The translations under genes and the position numbers were made by a program. Positions 49,846 to 61,213 of a stretch of DNA of 64,000 nt are shown here, in pieces. The notes below the pieces were generated by a model. The model worked only from the letters and a program-made list of their open reading frames with translations, ran no database searches and had not been told where the DNA came from. Location of the stretch: NCBI GenBank assembly GCA_029782355.1, contig JAKOUY010000011.1:186001-250000 (forward strand). Reading direction: 5' to 3'. The stretch's first letter is position 1; each line of letters starts with the position of its first letter. Source of the DNA: Actinomycetes bacterium. Lineage in GTDB: Bacteria; Actinomycetota; Acidimicrobiia; Acidimicrobiales; Ilumatobacteraceae.

Positions 49846-52328
49846 AGGCCGTGGTCATGGCCGGCGGGGAGGGCACCCGCCTCCGGCCACTCACCTCGAC
49901 CACTCCCAAACCGCTCGTCCCGTTGGCCAACCGGCCGATGATGGAGCACGTCCTCCACCTGCTGCGCCGCCACGGCTTCGACGACATCGTCGTCACGGTC
50001 GCCTTCCTGGCCAACCAGGTCAAGACCTACTTCGGCGACGGCAGCGAGTTCGGTGTCCGGCTGACCTACGTCGACGAGGCCCGGCCGCTCGGGACCGCTG
50101 GCAGCGTGGCCAACGCCCGCGACCTGCTGACCGAGCCGTTCCTGGTGATCAGTGGCGATGTGCTCACCGACGTCGACCTGACCGCGCTGGTCGAACGGCA
50201 TCGCCAGGGCACGGCCTGCGCCACTCTCGCCCTGACGTCCGTCTACGACCCGGTCGAGTTCGGCATCGTCATCACCAACCCCGACGGCAGCATCGAGCGA
50301 TTCCTGGAGAAGCCCTCCTGGGGACGGGTGTTCAGCGACACCATCAACACCGGGATCTACGTGATCGAACCCAGCGTGCTGTCGAGGATCCCCGCCGGGC
50401 AGGCCGCCGACTTCTCCGCCGACGTCTTCCCGGCGCTGCTCGCCGCCGGCGAGCGGCTCAACGGGGCGGTGATCGAGGGCTACTGGGAGGACGTCGGCAC
50501 GCTGAACGCCTACCTCTCCGCCCACCAGGACATCCTCGACCAGCGGGTGCAGGTGGACATCCCCGGGTTCCAGATCAACAACGGCGTCTGGCTGGGGGAG
50601 GGGGCCGACGTGTCGCCCGATGCGGTGATCACCGCTCCTGCCGTCGTCGGACCGGGGGCGACCGTTGCTGCCGGGGCGCGGATCGGTCCGTACACCGTGC
50701 TCGGGCACAACGTCCGTGTCCAGGCCGACGCCCAGCTGGAGCGCAGCGTGGTCCACGACAACGTCTTCGCCGGGGCCCGCCTGGTCGGGCGTGGGGCGGT
50801 CGTGGGGCGCAGCTGCAACCTGCGGACCAACGTCCGCCTCGGCGAGGGCTCGGTGCTCGGCGACCAGGTCATCGTCGGTGCCGACTGCGTGATCGGCTCG
50901 GACGTCAAGGTGTTCCCGGACAAGGTCGTCGAGGCCGGGGCGGTGGTCAACTCCAGCATCGTCTGGGAGAGCCGAGCGGCTCGCAGCCTGTTCGCTGCCG
51001 ACGGGGTCGGCGGCGTGGCCAACGTCGATGTCACCGCCGAACTGGCGGTTCGCCTGGCCATGGCGTACGGGACATCCCTGCGCAAGGGCACCACCATCGT
51101 CACCTCGCGCGATTCCAGCCGTGCCGGCCGGATGCTGAAGCGGGCGGTGATGGCCGGGCTCAACTCCACCGGCATCGACGTGCTCGACCTGGAGATCGCC
51201 AGCGTCCCAGTCACCCGCTTCCTGGCCCGCTCGCCGCGCGCCAGTGGCGGCGTCACCGTCCGCCTCGACCGCCACGACACCGACCGGGTGGTGATCCGCT
51301 TCTTCGATCACGACGGCATCGACGTCACCGAGGAGGCCCAGCGCCGGGTGGAGCGCCTCTACCAGCGCGAGGACGTCCGTCTGGCCGTGGCCGAGGAGAT
51401 CGGGGACATCGAGTTCCCGTTGCGGGCCAACGACGAGTACACCAACTCGCTGGAGTCGACGGTGGCGCCGGACGCCATCCGCCGGGCCGGGTTCAAGCTG
51501 GTGGTCGACTACAGCTACGGGGCCACCAGCGCCGTGATGGCCACCTTGCTCGGCAAGCTGGGCGCGGACGTGTTGGCGGTCAACCCCTACGTGTCGACCG
51601 CCGGGCGGATCCGCTACGACCCGGTCGAGGGCGCCCAACGCATCGCCGCCCTGGTGCGGGCCTCGGGCGCCAACCTCGGGGCCCAGATCGACCCCGACGG
51701 GGAACGACTGACCCTGGTCGACGGGACCGGCCGTGTGCTGACCCATGCCGAGTCGCTCCTGGCGTTCATCACCCTGATCCCCGCCCACCTCGTCGGCAAC
51801 CGGATCGCCGTCCCGGTCACCACCACCAAGCACGCCGCGGCGCTGGCGGCCCACCGTGGCGTGCACCTGTCCCAGACCCAGGTGTCCGATTCGGCCCTGA
51901 TGGCGGCTGCCGCCGAACCGGGCGTCGGGTTCGCCGGTGATGGGGAGGGCGGCTACATCATCCCGGGGTTCGTCCCGGCATTCGACGCCGCTGCGGCCCT
52001 GATGAAGCTGCTCGACCTGCTGGCCCGCGAGCGGATCAGCCTGGCGGAAGTGGTCGACGGGTTGCCTCGCGTCCACCTCCTCCACGAGCGCGTGCCGACC
52101 CCGTGGGATCGAAAGGCCATGGTCATGCGCTCGTTGATGGCCATCGAGGGCCGCGACGAGCAGCAGATCGACGGGGTGCGCGTCAGCACCGCGGCCGGTT
52201 GGGCGCTGGTCCTGCCCGACCCCCACGAGCCGCTCACCCACGTGTGGTGCGAGGCCTCGACCGACGCCGACGCCCGCCGGACGATGCACGAGCACACCCG
52301 GCGGATCCGCCAGCTGCTGCGCGACTGA
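49842..52328 (+). CDS. Mannose-1-phosphate guanylyltransferase/phosphomannomutase fusion
   Basis: Protein of 828 aa with an N-terminal nucleotidyltransferase (MKAVVMAGGEGTRLRPLT, the GxGTRxRP loop, then DVGTLNAYL), a left-handed beta-helix (about 250-370, hexapeptide repeats), and a C-terminal alpha-D-phosphohexomutase fold. The mutase part has KAAALAAHR-type and DGEGG-like segments but not the canonical TASHNP phosphoserine loop; SSRAGRMLKRAVMAG and RASGGVTVRL stand in its place. It probably makes GDP-mannose or another NDP-sugar; the mutase half may be regulatory. GTG overlaps the pgsA-like stop. Confidence 0.82.
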   Translation: MKAVVMAGGEGTRLRPLTSTTPKPLVPLANRPMMEHVLHLLRRHGFDDIVVTVAFLANQVKTYFGDGSEFGVRLTYVDEARPLGTAGSVANARDLLTEPFLVISGDVLTDVDLTALVERHRQGTACATLALTSVYDPVEFGIVITNPDGSIERFLEKPSWGRVFSDTINTGIYVIEPSVLSRIPAGQAADFSADVFPALLAAGERLNGAVIEGYWEDVGTLNAYLSAHQDILDQRVQVDIPGFQINNGVWLGEGADVSPDAVITAPAVVGPGATVAAGARIGPYTVLGHNVRVQADAQLERSVVHDNVFAGARLVGRGAVVGRSCNLRTNVRLGEGSVLGDQVIVGADCVIGSDVKVFPDKVVEAGAVVNSSIVWESRAARSLFAADGVGGVANVDVTAELAVRLAMAYGTSLRKGTTIVTSRDSSRAGRMLKRAVMAGLNSTGIDVLDLEIASVPVTRFLARSPRASGGVTVRLDRHDTDRVVIRFFDHDGIDVTEEAQRRVERLYQREDVRLAVAEEIGDIEFPLRANDEYTNSLESTVAPDAIRRAGFKLVVDYSYGATSAVMATLLGKLGADVLAVNPYVSTAGRIRYDPVEGAQRIAALVRASGANLGAQIDPDGERLTLVDGTGRVLTHAESLLAFITLIPAHLVGNRIAVPVTTTKHAAALAAHRGVHLSQTQVSDSALMAAAAEPGVGFAGDGEGGYIIPGFVPAFDAAAALMKLLDLLARERISLAEVVDGLPRVHLLHERVPTPWDRKAMVMRSLMAIEGRDEQQIDGVRVSTAAGWALVLPDPHEPLTHVWCEASTDADARRTMHEHTRRIRQLLRD

Positions 52329-52357
52329 CCGTTTCCGTGACGGCCCTGGACTCGGAC

Positions 52358-52363
52358 TAGTCT
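52358..52363 (+). promoter_or_regulatory. -10 box for leaderless gcvH
   Basis: TAGTCT, followed by exactly 7 nt and the ATG. The identical hexamer at the same 7-nt distance precedes gcvP on the other strand (59879-59884), so these two unlinked glycine-cleavage promoters share their core. Confidence 0.6.
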
Positions 52364-52370
52364 GCCGGCC

Positions 52371-52751
52371 ATGCAGGTGCCGGCCGAACTCCGCTACAGC
52401 ACGGACCACGAGTGGGTGGCCGTCACCGGCACCCGGGCGCGCGTCGGGATCACCGACTACGCGCAGGATGCCCTCGGCGACGTCGTCTACGTCCAGACGC
52501 CGTCCATGGGTGCTGCGGTCAGCGCCGGCGACAGCTTCGGCGAGGTCGAGAGCACCAAGTCGGTCAGCGACGTGTACGCCCCGGTCTCGGGCACGGTCGT
52601 CGCCGTCAACGACGCCCTGGCCGAGCACCCCGAGCTGGTGAACAGCGCCCCGTACGAGGGCGGATGGCTCTGCGAGATCGAGCTCTCCGACGCCACGGAA
52701 TTGGACGGATTGCTCGACGCATCCGGCTATCAGGCTCTCATCGAGGGTTAG
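52371..52751 (+). CDS. gcvH: Glycine cleavage system H protein
   Basis: Lipoyl carrier of the glycine cleavage complex, 126 aa, shuttling the aminomethyl group from GcvP to GcvT. The lipoylated Lys63 is in GEVESTKSVSDVYAPVSG and the rest follows the family. It heads the gcvH-FHA-ftsR set with a leaderless ATG. In this genome it would receive glycine made by sarcosine oxidase (inferred). Confidence 0.96.
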   Translation: MQVPAELRYSTDHEWVAVTGTRARVGITDYAQDALGDVVYVQTPSMGAAVSAGDSFGEVESTKSVSDVYAPVSGTVVAVNDALAEHPELVNSAPYEGGWLCEIELSDATELDGLLDASGYQALIEG

Positions 52752-52761
52752 AGTTCAGTCG

Positions 52762-53247
52762 ATGTCGTCGGTCTTCTGCAACCAGTGCGGCCACGCCAAC
52801 GCTCCGGACTCGGGGTTCTGCGCGGCTTGCGGGGCCGCGCTGGAGCTGCGGACGGACCAGACCATCACCCTCGGGCGGATCGATCCGCTGCAGGACGCTC
52901 GCGGCGGCGAGCACGACGTCCAGGTCCCCGTCGGCGAGCTGGAGCCCGGCCAGGCGACCCTGATCGTGCGCAACGGCCCGACGCCCGGCATGACGTTGTC
53001 CGTCCGGCGCGGCCTGACCAGGCTGGGTCGCCACCCGGACAGCGAGATCATGCTCGACGACATCACCGTGTCCCGGCGGCATGCCGAGATCGATTGGCAG
53101 GCGCCGGACTTCGTCGTGCGCGACGCCGGCTCGCTGAACGGCACCTACGTCAACGCCGAGCGAGTCGAGCAGCGGACCCTCCGACCTGGCGACGAGCTGC
53201 AGGTCGGCAAGTTCCGGATGCTGTTCTACATGCGGGCGGACGCATGA
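52762..53247 (+). CDS. FHA-domain protein, GarA-like, with N-terminal zinc ribbon
   Basis: Signalling protein of 161 aa. Residues 6-23 form a double CxxC zinc ribbon (CNQCG, CAACG). The FHA core is TRLGRHPDSEIMLDDITVSRRHAEI and SLNGTYVN, residues about 86-130, for binding phosphothreonine peptides. It occupies the position of garA, the regulator of glutamate and TCA metabolism. A GarA-style ETTS phosphorylation motif is not obvious; TDQTITLG at 32-39 may be the substitute. The -10 TAGAGT (52749-52754) uses the gcvH stop codon TAG, 7 nt before the ATG. Confidence 0.88.
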   Translation: MSSVFCNQCGHANAPDSGFCAACGAALELRTDQTITLGRIDPLQDARGGEHDVQVPVGELEPGQATLIVRNGPTPGMTLSVRRGLTRLGRHPDSEIMLDDITVSRRHAEIDWQAPDFVVRDAGSLNGTYVNAERVEQRTLRPGDELQVGKFRMLFYMRADA

Positions 53248-54152
53248 GCGTGACCGACCGGCCGTACCTCTCGATCGGGGAAGTGCTCGGGCTCCTGCTC
53301 GAGGAGTTCCCGGACATCACCATCTCCAAAATCCGGTTCCTCGAGAGCCAGGGGCTGATCGATCCGGAGCGGACCCCGTCCGGGTATCGCAAGTTCTACG
53401 ACGTCGACGTCGAGCGGCTCCGCGTCATCCTGCGCGAGCAGCGGGAGAACTTCCTGCCGCTCAAGGTCATCCGCCGGCGCCTGGAGAACGGCCAGATCGA
53501 CGATCCGAGCGGCTCGCTCACGCCCCCGCGCGGCGCCCGGCGGGAGACGGGCGACGCGTCCGCGGCCACCGAGCGTCCGGTACTGGCCGGCGCCGAGGCA
53601 AGCCCGGTGACGCCGGCGACGCCAGACCCCTCGGCCGAGGTTCGCCGGGTGCCGGTCCCGGGCCCGGCGGAGCCGCCCGCCGCCGAAGACGACACCACAC
53701 CGTTGCATCCGGTCCCGGAGCCGGCACCGCGCGACCCGACGCCCGTTGCCCAGATGGCGCCGTTGGAGGTCGTCGACAGCGCGGCGCTCAGCGCGCCGGA
53801 GCTGTGCGCCCGGGCCGGGCTGACCACCGATCAATTGGCCCAGTTGGAGTCGTACGGGGTCATCGCCCCCCGCCAGCGCGGCGGCAGCTACCAGCCGGGC
53901 GAGCTCGACGTGGCCCGACTGGCCGCCTCGTTCCTCCGGCACGGCATCGAGGCCCGCCACCTGCGTGGCTGGCGCCAGGCCGTCGACCGCGAGGCCGGCC
54001 TGTTCGAGCAGCTGGTGATGCCGTTCCTGCGGCAGCGCAACCCGGCCAGCCGGCGCCATGCGGTGACGATGCTCGAGGAGCTGGCCCAGCTCGGAGGCGA
54101 GCTGCGCGCCGCGCTGCTGCACACGGCGTTGCAGCACCATCTCGACGCCTGA
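53244..54152 (+). CDS. ftsR: MerR-family regulator FtsR-like (Rv1828 type)
   Basis: DNA-binding protein of 302 aa. N-terminal MerR HTH (PYLSIGEVLGLLLEEFPDITISKIRFLESQGLI) resembles Rv1828/FtsR closely. A low-complexity Pro/Ala/Thr linker (about residues 95-175) precedes a second MerR-like HTH (LCARAGLTTDQLAQLESYGVI) and a helical tail. FtsR-type proteins regulate ftsZ and division in corynebacteria. Position immediately after garA supports orthology. ATG at 53244 overlaps the FHA stop. Confidence 0.85.
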   Translation: MSVTDRPYLSIGEVLGLLLEEFPDITISKIRFLESQGLIDPERTPSGYRKFYDVDVERLRVILREQRENFLPLKVIRRRLENGQIDDPSGSLTPPRGARRETGDASAATERPVLAGAEASPVTPATPDPSAEVRRVPVPGPAEPPAAEDDTTPLHPVPEPAPRDPTPVAQMAPLEVVDSAALSAPELCARAGLTTDQLAQLESYGVIAPRQRGGSYQPGELDVARLAASFLRHGIEARHLRGWRQAVDREAGLFEQLVMPFLRQRNPASRRHAVTMLEELAQLGGELRAALLHTALQHHLDA

Positions 54153-54170
54153 GCGCAGTACCCTGACCTC

Positions 54171-54674
54171 GTGATCGCCCTCGACGTTCTCGGCGTGCGC
54201 GTCGAGCTGCCGGCCAACACCCCGCTGGTGTTGCTGCGCGAGCGCGAGGGGGCTCGACGGCTGCTGCCGATCCTGATCGGGACGAGCGAGGCCTCGGCGA
54301 TCCATACGGCGATGGAGGGGATCACGCCACCCCGCCCGCTGACCCACGATCTCCTGGCTGCCGTGGTGGAGTCCAGTGGCGCGCACGTCGAGCACGTCGT
54401 CGTCACCGAGGTCATCGAGCACACCTACTACGCCGAGTTGCACCTTCGCCGGGCATCGGGGGAGGCCGCCGTGGTTTCCTGCCGGCCGTCCGACAGCATT
54501 GCCCTGGCGGTGCGTGTCGGGTGCCCGATCTACGCCACCGACTCCCTGCTGGACGAAGCCGGCGTCCCCGCCGAGGAGGATGCTGACGATGCAGTTGAGG
54601 CTGAGGATCCCGACCGGATCCTCGACGAGTTTCGCGACTTCCTCGACGATCTGCGACCCGAGGACTTCGAGTAG
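54171..54674 (+). CDS. Bifunctional nuclease family protein (DUF151)
   Basis: Protein of 167 aa with the DUF151 fold (DVLGVRVELPANTPLVLLRE; LPILIGTSEASAIH; SCRPSDSIALAVRVGCPIYA). Plant and thermophile relatives have RNase/DNase activity, and Rv1829 is the syntenic mycobacterial copy. An acidic tail follows (EEDADDAVEAEDPD). GTG at 54171 has TACCCT 6 nt upstream. Confidence 0.9.
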   Translation: MIALDVLGVRVELPANTPLVLLREREGARRLLPILIGTSEASAIHTAMEGITPPRPLTHDLLAAVVESSGAHVEHVVVTEVIEHTYYAELHLRRASGEAAVVSCRPSDSIALAVRVGCPIYATDSLLDEAGVPAEEDADDAVEAEDPDRILDEFRDFLDDLRPEDFE

Positions 54675-54694
54675 CCCGGCTCGACCCGCACCAG

Positions 54695-54724
54695 TTGACA
54701 CGATCGCGACCTCAGCCATAGAGT
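54695..54724 (+). promoter_or_regulatory. Promoter of merR-gcvT
   Basis: TTGACA (54695-54700), 18-bp spacer, TAGAGT (54719-54724). Consensus -35. It predicts transcription start near 54731, downstream of the first possible GTG, so the MerR start must be later. Confidence 0.6.
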
Positions 54725-54788
54725 GAGTCTCCCGTTACAGGCGCGTAACTACGTGCCTGTGAAGCGGGCCGGAGGAAGCGAGGCGCCC

Positions 54789-55250
54789 GTGGGCGAGCAG
54801 GGCTATAGCGGCACCAGCGCCGCCAAGATCGTCGGCATCAGCTATCGGCAGCTCGACTACTGGGCGCGCACCGATCTGGTCCGTCCGACGCTGGCCGATG
54901 CCACCGGAAGTGGCAGCCGGCGGAGCTACAGCTACCAGGATCTGCTCGAGCTCCGGGTGATCAAGAGCCTGCTCGATGCCGGCATCAAGCTCGAGTCCGT
55001 CCGGCAGGCGTTCACCTACCTGCGCGAGCACGTCGACGGGGACATCGCCGCCGCCCACCTGGTCATCAGCGGGTCCGACGTCATGCTGTGCGTCGGCGAG
55101 GAGCTGTACGACGTGATGCGCCGGCAGGGCCAAGGAGTCCTCAACATCCTGGCGCTCGGGGGGGTCAAGGCCGACCTCGACAGCTCGATCACCACCCTGC
55201 ACGGTTCGGCACCCGGCGGCCAGCCGGTGGCTCACCGAGCGATCTCGTGA
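54789..55250 (+). CDS. MerR-family regulator (Rv1830-like)
   Basis: Transcriptional regulator of about 153 aa. HTH: TSAAKIVGISYRQLDYWARTDLVRPTL, followed by the wing SRRSYSYQDLLELRVIKSLLDAG and a ligand/dimer segment. Rv1830 has the same position in mycobacteria. The GTG at 54789 is chosen for the ribosome binding site GGAGGAAG (54771-54778) and the promoter just upstream; GTG codons at 54753 and 54759 are alternatives, while one at 54723 falls inside the -10 box. Its TGA overlaps the gcvT GTG, so it may regulate glycine cleavage. Confidence 0.85.
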   Translation: MGEQGYSGTSAAKIVGISYRQLDYWARTDLVRPTLADATGSGSRRSYSYQDLLELRVIKSLLDAGIKLESVRQAFTYLREHVDGDIAAAHLVISGSDVMLCVGEELYDVMRRQGQGVLNILALGGVKADLDSSITTLHGSAPGGQPVAHRAIS

Positions 55251-56299
55251 CCGTCCAGTACAGCCCGCTCGACGCCGTCCACCGGGCCCTCGGCGCCAAG
55301 ATGGTGCCGTTCGGTGGATGGGAGATGCCCGTCGCCTATCCGCTCGGCACGATCGACGAACACCTCGCCTGCCGCAACCATGCCGTGATCTTCGACGTCT
55401 CCCACCTCGGCACGGTGCACGTCGACGGCGCCGACGCCCTCGATCGCCTGCAGTGGGCGATGACCAACGACCTCACCAAGATCGGCCCAGGCCGCGCCCA
55501 GTACACCCATCTGCTCGACGAGCAGGACGGCTCCGTGCTCGACGACATCATCGTCTGGTGGATCGACGAGGAGAGCTATGACGTGATGCCCAACGCCTCG
55601 AACACGGCGCGGGTCCGTCAGGCCATCGGCGGGATGGACACCACCCACGAACGCGCCGTCCTGGCCGTGCAGGGGCCGCAGGCGATCGACGTGGTCAACG
55701 CGGCGACCGGGGACCTCGGCGACGTCGGGCGCTTCCGGGTCCGCCGGGCGACCTGGGAGGGCGTGCCCGTCACCGTGGCCGGCACCGGCTACACCGGCGA
55801 GCGCGGCGTCGAGATCGCCGTTCCGGCGGCGCATGCCGCCGACCTGTGGCAGGCCGTGGTCGGTGCCGGGGCGCAGCCGGCCGGACTGGGCGCGCGCGAC
55901 ACCCTGCGCCTGGAAGCTGCGCTCCCGCTGCACGGTCACGAGCTCGGTCCGGGCATCAGCCCGCTCCAGGCCGGGCTGGGCTGGGTCGTCGCCTGGGGCA
56001 AGGACGAGTTCCGCGGTCGAGATGCCCTGGTGGCCGAACGCCAGCGTGGCGTGTCCCGGGTGCTGCGCGGCATCACCACCGACGGCCGGCGCCCACCGCG
56101 CGCCGAGTGCCCGGTCACGATCGACGGTCAACCGGTGGGCTCGGTGACCAGCGGGAACTTCTCTCCCGTGCTCGAGCACGGCATCGCCTTGGCCTTCCTG
56201 CCCCCGGGCGTGGAGGTGGGGACCGACGTCGCCGTCGACGTGCGCGGCTCGACGCTGTCCGGGCGAGTGGTGCCGACCCCGTTCGTCGCCAAGCGTTAG
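55247..56299 (+). CDS. gcvT: Aminomethyltransferase (glycine cleavage T protein)
   Basis: Tetrahydrofolate-dependent T protein, 350 aa, producing methylene-THF and ammonia from the H-bound aminomethyl group. It shows VPFGGWEMPVAYPLGTIDEHLACR, FDVSHLGTVHVDG, GYTGERGVEI and LGARDTLRLEAALPLHGHEL, matching GcvT. GTG overlaps merR stop (GTGA). Its stop TAG interlocks with the TAA of the convergent gene (56296-56299). Confidence 0.95.
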   Translation: MTVQYSPLDAVHRALGAKMVPFGGWEMPVAYPLGTIDEHLACRNHAVIFDVSHLGTVHVDGADALDRLQWAMTNDLTKIGPGRAQYTHLLDEQDGSVLDDIIVWWIDEESYDVMPNASNTARVRQAIGGMDTTHERAVLAVQGPQAIDVVNAATGDLGDVGRFRVRRATWEGVPVTVAGTGYTGERGVEIAVPAAHAADLWQAVVGAGAQPAGLGARDTLRLEAALPLHGHELGPGISPLQAGLGWVVAWGKDEFRGRDALVAERQRGVSRVLRGITTDGRRPPRAECPVTIDGQPVGSVTSGNFSPVLEHGIALAFLPPGVEVGTDVAVDVRGSTLSGRVVPTPFVAKR

Positions 56300-57015
56300 G
56301 ACGGTCGCGCCGCGGCGCCACGCCGCGAGCTCGACGGGCGCGCCGACCGAGTCTGGTTCGCCGGCCGATTGGCCCCAGCCGCCTTGCCCGCCGTGGCGGC
56401 CGTCGCCGCCGTTCGGGCGGTCGTGGAGCGGTTCGACGTCGCCGGCTTCGGCGTGGTCCTGGCCCGGGCGGCCGCCGCCGGGCGGCGCGCCGGCGCCGGT
56501 GGGGCGGGCGGGGCCGGCTCGGGCCGGGCGGGTGGGGGAGCCGCGGCCGGTCGGGTGGGGGCGGCAAAGCCGCGCAGGCCGAACAGACCGCCGGCAGACT
56601 CGGCCAACTGGGTCAACGGACGGACTCGTGAGACGATCTCGCCGATCGCCTCCAGGAACTCACCGAGCTCGTGCGGGAGTCTGGTCAACGCCGGCGCCGA
56701 CAGCGTGTCCGCCAGGCGGTTCAACCCCGGGGCGACCTTGTCGATCGGTCCGGAGAGTTGCTCGATCATCGCGTCGGCGGCATTGACCGCTCGGGTGATC
56801 CGCGGCACGGTGGCCTTGATCGGCTCCTCGACGGTGGCCAGCAGGGAGTTCACCCGGGCGGTGATCTCCTGCATCTGCTCCATCGTCCGGTTGAAGTTCT
56901 CGACCGATCGGAGGAACTCGGAGATCCCCCGCTGGAACTGGGCGATGCTGCGGGTGGAGCCACCGACGACCGTGTTGAACAGGTCGCCGATGCCGGGGAT
57001 CGAGCCATCGGGCAT
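56296..57015 (-). CDS. Hypothetical protein, coiled-coil head with basic Ala/Pro-rich tail
   Basis: Protein of 239 aa with no family I recognise. Residues 1-130 are helical and heptad-like (FQRGISEFLRSVENFNRTMEQMQ; LLATVEEPIKATVPRITRAV), reminiscent of phasins. Residues 140-239 are a disordered Ala/Pro then Arg/Thr/Ala-rich tail resembling histone H1-like DNA-binding tails. ATG at 57015 is preferred to 57024 because TACGTT lies 7 nt upstream. It lies between gcvT and gcvP on the opposite strand from gcvT. A phasin, nucleoid or envelope-scaffold role is possible. Confidence 0.75.
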   Translation of the reverse strand: MPDGSIPGIGDLFNTVVGGSTRSIAQFQRGISEFLRSVENFNRTMEQMQEITARVNSLLATVEEPIKATVPRITRAVNAADAMIEQLSGPIDKVAPGLNRLADTLSAPALTRLPHELGEFLEAIGEIVSRVRPLTQLAESAGGLFGLRGFAAPTRPAAAPPPARPEPAPPAPPAPARRPAAAARARTTPKPATSNRSTTARTAATAATAGKAAGANRPANQTRSARPSSSRRGAAARPS

Positions 57016-57048
57016 GGCGCCCAACGTAGTCGGCCGATGTGGCTGCGC

Positions 57049-59871
<2,823 letters not shown>

Positions 59872-59916
59872 GCCGGGCAGACTAGGCGGCCGCAGTCCGG
59901 GCAGCGTGGCTCCCCA

Positions 59917-59932
59917 TTTCGTCATGACGAAA
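59917..59932. promoter_or_regulatory. Perfect 16-bp palindrome upstream of gcvP
   Basis: TTTCGTCATGACGAAA. It lies about 10 bp upstream of the expected gcvP -35 region. A one-mismatch copy occurs at 62045-62060, at another promoter. Probable binding site for an unidentified dimeric regulator. Confidence 0.5.
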
Positions 59933-59961
59933 AAGGGATTCTGGCGGGCGGTGCCGCCCGC
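59932..59961 (-). terminator. Terminator-like hairpin after the NlpC/P60 gene
   Basis: On the minus strand GCGGGCGG and CCGCCCGC pair (59944-59961) just after the hydrolase stop, followed after about 8 nt by TTTTT (59929-59935). The T-run is offset, so efficiency is uncertain, but this is the best intrinsic-terminator candidate in the window. Confidence 0.5.
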
Positions 59962-59973
59962 GCGAGCGTCGGG

Positions 59974-61167
59974 TTAGAGGAACCGGCGGACGACGACGAT
60001 CTTGTCGACCGGGATCTTGCGGTACTTGACGACGTCGCCGGTGCGCGGGGCGTGGATCGAACTGGTCGGGTCGACGGCGATCTCGACGTGGCCGATCGGG
60101 CGGGTCTCGTGCGACGACTTGGAGAAGATCAGGTCGCCGGGCTGGATGCCGTTCTGCTGCCAGTCGACCTCGGTGCCCATCGTCGCCTGCCGCACGCTGT
60201 AGTGCGGGAGGGTCACGCCGACCTGCTGATAGGCCATCATGACCAGCCCTGAGCAGTCGAAGGCATCCGGTCCGGCGGCGTCGAACCGGTACGGCTTGCC
60301 CAGCTGGGCCCGGACGTAGTCGAGCACCTTCTGGACCTTCACCGTCCGTGGATCGGCCGGGGGCGTCGGCGGGTCGGTCGGCGGGGTCGGCGGGGCCGCC
60401 GGACCAGGGATCTGCGTGCCCGGCGGCAGGAGCAGGGTCTGCCCGGGCCGCAGGGTGCTGGCCAGGGTGAGGTGGTTCATCGCCAGGATGACCGGCTTGC
60501 TGACGCCGGTCGTCTGGGCGATGCGGACGAACGAGTCGCCCGGCTGCACGACGTAGGGCACGGGAGGCTGGGCAGCGGGACCCTTGGCGGGCGGCTTGCC
60601 TCCCGGCTTGGTGGGCGGCTTGCCTCCCGGCTTGCTCGGCGGGCTCGGCACCACCGGCGGCTTGGCGGGCACGGGCGGGGCGACGACGGCACCGGGCACG
60701 ACGGTCACGCTGCGCTGACCGGGCGGCACGACGCCCCCGGGCGGCACGAGCAGGAGCCGGCCGACCACCAGCAGACTGGTCGGCTTGAGCCGGTTCAGGG
60801 CCATCAGGTCACCGACGCGGACCCGCGTCGCCCCGGCGATCTTGACCAGCGAGTCGTTGCGTTGGATCTCGTAGCGAACCACCGGGATCACCGCGGCGTC
60901 CGGCAGGCGCAGGGTCCGTCCGGGCCAGATCGTGGACGACGCGGTCATCCGGTTGGCCTGCAGCAGGGCGCTGAGCGAGGTCCGGGCGTTGCGCGCCACC
61001 TTGCCGAGGGAGTCGCCGTACTGGACGGTGTAGGTCTTGGCCGGCGCCTTGGCGACCGGCACGGGGGCCGCGGCCGCCGCCGAGCCGACGCCGATCATCC
61101 CCACGGACAGCCCGGCGCCGAGCAGCAGGCCGGTTGCCAGCCGTCGAACACGTCGATACGTCAACAT
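59974..61167 (-). CDS. LysM-NlpC/P60 cell-wall hydrolase
   Basis: Exported peptidoglycan endopeptidase of 397 aa. Signal peptide: MLTYRRVRRLATGLLLGAGL then Ala-rich cleavage zone. Three LysM modules (YTVQYGDSLGKVAR; YEIQRNDSLVKIAG; YVVQPGDSFVRIAQ) are separated by a Pro/Gly/Lys linker with KPGGKPP repeats. The C-terminal NlpC/P60 domain has the nucleophile in DCSGLVMMAY and the His in GHVEIAV. It likely cleaves stem peptides during division. It has a long leader with structured elements at 61207-61606. Confidence 0.93.
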   Translation of the reverse strand: MLTYRRVRRLATGLLLGAGLSVGMIGVGSAAAAAPVPVAKAPAKTYTVQYGDSLGKVARNARTSLSALLQANRMTASSTIWPGRTLRLPDAAVIPVVRYEIQRNDSLVKIAGATRVRVGDLMALNRLKPTSLLVVGRLLLVPPGGVVPPGQRSVTVVPGAVVAPPVPAKPPVVPSPPSKPGGKPPTKPGGKPPAKGPAAQPPVPYVVQPGDSFVRIAQTTGVSKPVILAMNHLTLASTLRPGQTLLLPPGTQIPGPAAPPTPPTDPPTPPADPRTVKVQKVLDYVRAQLGKPYRFDAAGPDAFDCSGLVMMAYQQVGVTLPHYSVRQATMGTEVDWQQNGIQPGDLIFSKSSHETRPIGHVEIAVDPTSSIHAPRTGDVVKYRKIPVDKIVVVRRFL

Positions 61168-61213
61168 GAGAGTGATGGTCCTTTCGCCAGGTGAACATCA
61201 ACTTCAAGGTCAG

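Noticed and set aside
60576-60640. Tandem repeat in the NlpC/P60 gene as a mobile or CRISPR repeat
   Set aside because: The repeat encodes KPGGKPP units of a Pro/Gly linker between LysM modules, so it is a coding microrepeat.
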